In this document: positions 63,543 to 64,000 of the stretch, piece after piece
Numbering within the stretch: position 1 is the stretch's first letter
Layout of the letters: each line of letters opens with the position of its first letter
DNA from: an uncultured Clostridia bacterium
Lineage (GTDB): Bacteria > Bacillota > Clostridia > TANB77 > CAG-508
DNA: 64,000 nt
Reading direction: 5' to 3'
NCBI GenBank assembly: GCA_948524275.1
Contig: CAOSLI010000002.1
Location: 277,690-341,689, forward strand
Program-made: the position numbers and the translations under genes
Notes under the pieces: generated by a model
Seen by the model: only the letters and a program-made list of their open reading frames with translations
Told to the model about the DNA's origin: nothing
The model's database searches: none

Positions 63543-64000
63543 TTTTTATTCAAAATTATTAAGCAGTATCCTAAAACGCCTAAAAATAAGCATTTTATCA
63601 TTCAAGATTATTTAAAATTATTTAGACTTTTGCAGCGTTACAGAGTTTCTCCTAGACTTTTTCCTAGACAAGATCAAAAAAGTGTCTAGGAGAAACTAAA
63701 TTTATGTATCTATTGTATATCAGCCATTACATAGATTTTTAAAATAGTTTTTCCTAGACAGTATTATTTAAAATTATATATAATTATATATAATTATTTA
63801 AAAATATAAAAAGGTACATATCTTATCTTTGTGTCATAAAACGGTATTCTTTAATTAAAGTTTATGATATAATGCTCTTAAACAAATAGTAAGTTGTCGC
63901 TGAAGTATTAGAAAATAAAAAATCTAATATCTCTATATTTTAAAATTTTTTTAGAAAAGTTGTAACCTTTTTTGAAAAAATGTTACTATGTATATGAAAG
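63543..64000. other. Non-coding DNA after tRNA-Pro with attachment-site-like repeats
   Basis: No gene is visible to the right edge. It holds 14-base perfect inverted arms AGTTTCTCCTAGAC (63644-63657) and GTCTAGGAGAAACT (63684-63697). It also holds two direct copies of TTTTTCCTAGACA (63658-63670, 63748-63760) that share the CCTAGACA core, then long AT runs. Clustered short repeats beside a tRNA 3' end are typical of integrase arm sites. Confidence 0.5.

Overview
The window is about 30 % GC with dense AT-rich intergenic DNA. It has Gram-positive traits: strong GGAGG ribosome sites, an LPxTG-anchored protein, VanW, S24 and XRE regulators, cohesin and dockerin domains. It also has mixed-acid fermentation genes typical of obligate anaerobes (AdhE, pyruvate formate-lyase and its activase). 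Together these point to a low-GC Clostridia-type Firmicute, probably a gut or other host-associated anaerobe. I cannot name the genus.

Layout. 1-1034: end-truncated VirD4/TraG-like coupling ATPase. 1.4-2 kb: DUF1858 redox protein and a tRNA-Lys/Glu/Thr cluster. 2.08-2.43 kb: a compact unit with a 35-residue hydrophobic peptide and a convergent antisense promoter, which looks like a type I toxin-antitoxin locus. 2.5-11 kb: FabG-like reductase, starch-binding-type protein, S24-like regulator, VanW envelope protein, two unrecognised coiled or low-complexity proteins, and an XRE regulator with a DUF4097-like membrane partner. 11-13.2 kb: CaCA exchanger and two tandem copies of a small membrane-protein cassette. 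13.3-22.9 kb: adhE, pflB and pflA, with two Fic proteins, a Phd/PIN pair and CorA between pflB and pflA. pflB and the second fic gene are both broken by one extra C in the same TT-C-GGA context. 23-27.4 kb: nucleotidase/HAD and Ppx/GppA pair, Phd/ParE pair, Tag, TspO, CDF transporter. 27.4-27.7 kb: tRNA-Lys(CTT) followed by an unidentified structured RNA. 28-34 kb: nitrate/sulfonate-type ABC importer, DUF2974 hydrolase, ABC-F ATPase.

34-44 kb is a surface region. It holds a dockerin-like plus Ig-repeat protein, a 1439-residue repeat protein, a DUF4143 ATPase and a cohesin-LPxTG protein that could anchor the dockerin-bearing one. 44-54.5 kb, minus strand, is an apparent operon: a two-module NRPS with a terminal reductase (C-A-T-C-A-T-R, predicted peptide aldehyde product), a membrane histidine kinase and an HD-GYP response regulator. 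54.7-55.3 kb has a promoter followed at once by three tandem 65-nt hairpin-bearing repeats that lead a 92-residue protein.

55.78-60.59 kb is flanked by the two halves of one split tRNA-Arg gene and carries an identical 19-bp repeat near each end. It holds an AAA+ ATPase plus subtilisin-type protease pair (IetAS-like, a reported anti-phage system), two small proteins and an intact replacement tRNA-Arg, but no integrase. 60.7-63.3 kb: two membrane-protein genes. 63.4-64 kb: tRNA-Pro followed by repeats resembling an integrase attachment region.

How it fits together: housekeeping fermentation and transport genes are interleaved with toxin-like modules, a defence island in a tRNA gene, and an adhesion plus secondary-metabolite segment that could mediate interaction with a host or neighbouring microbes.
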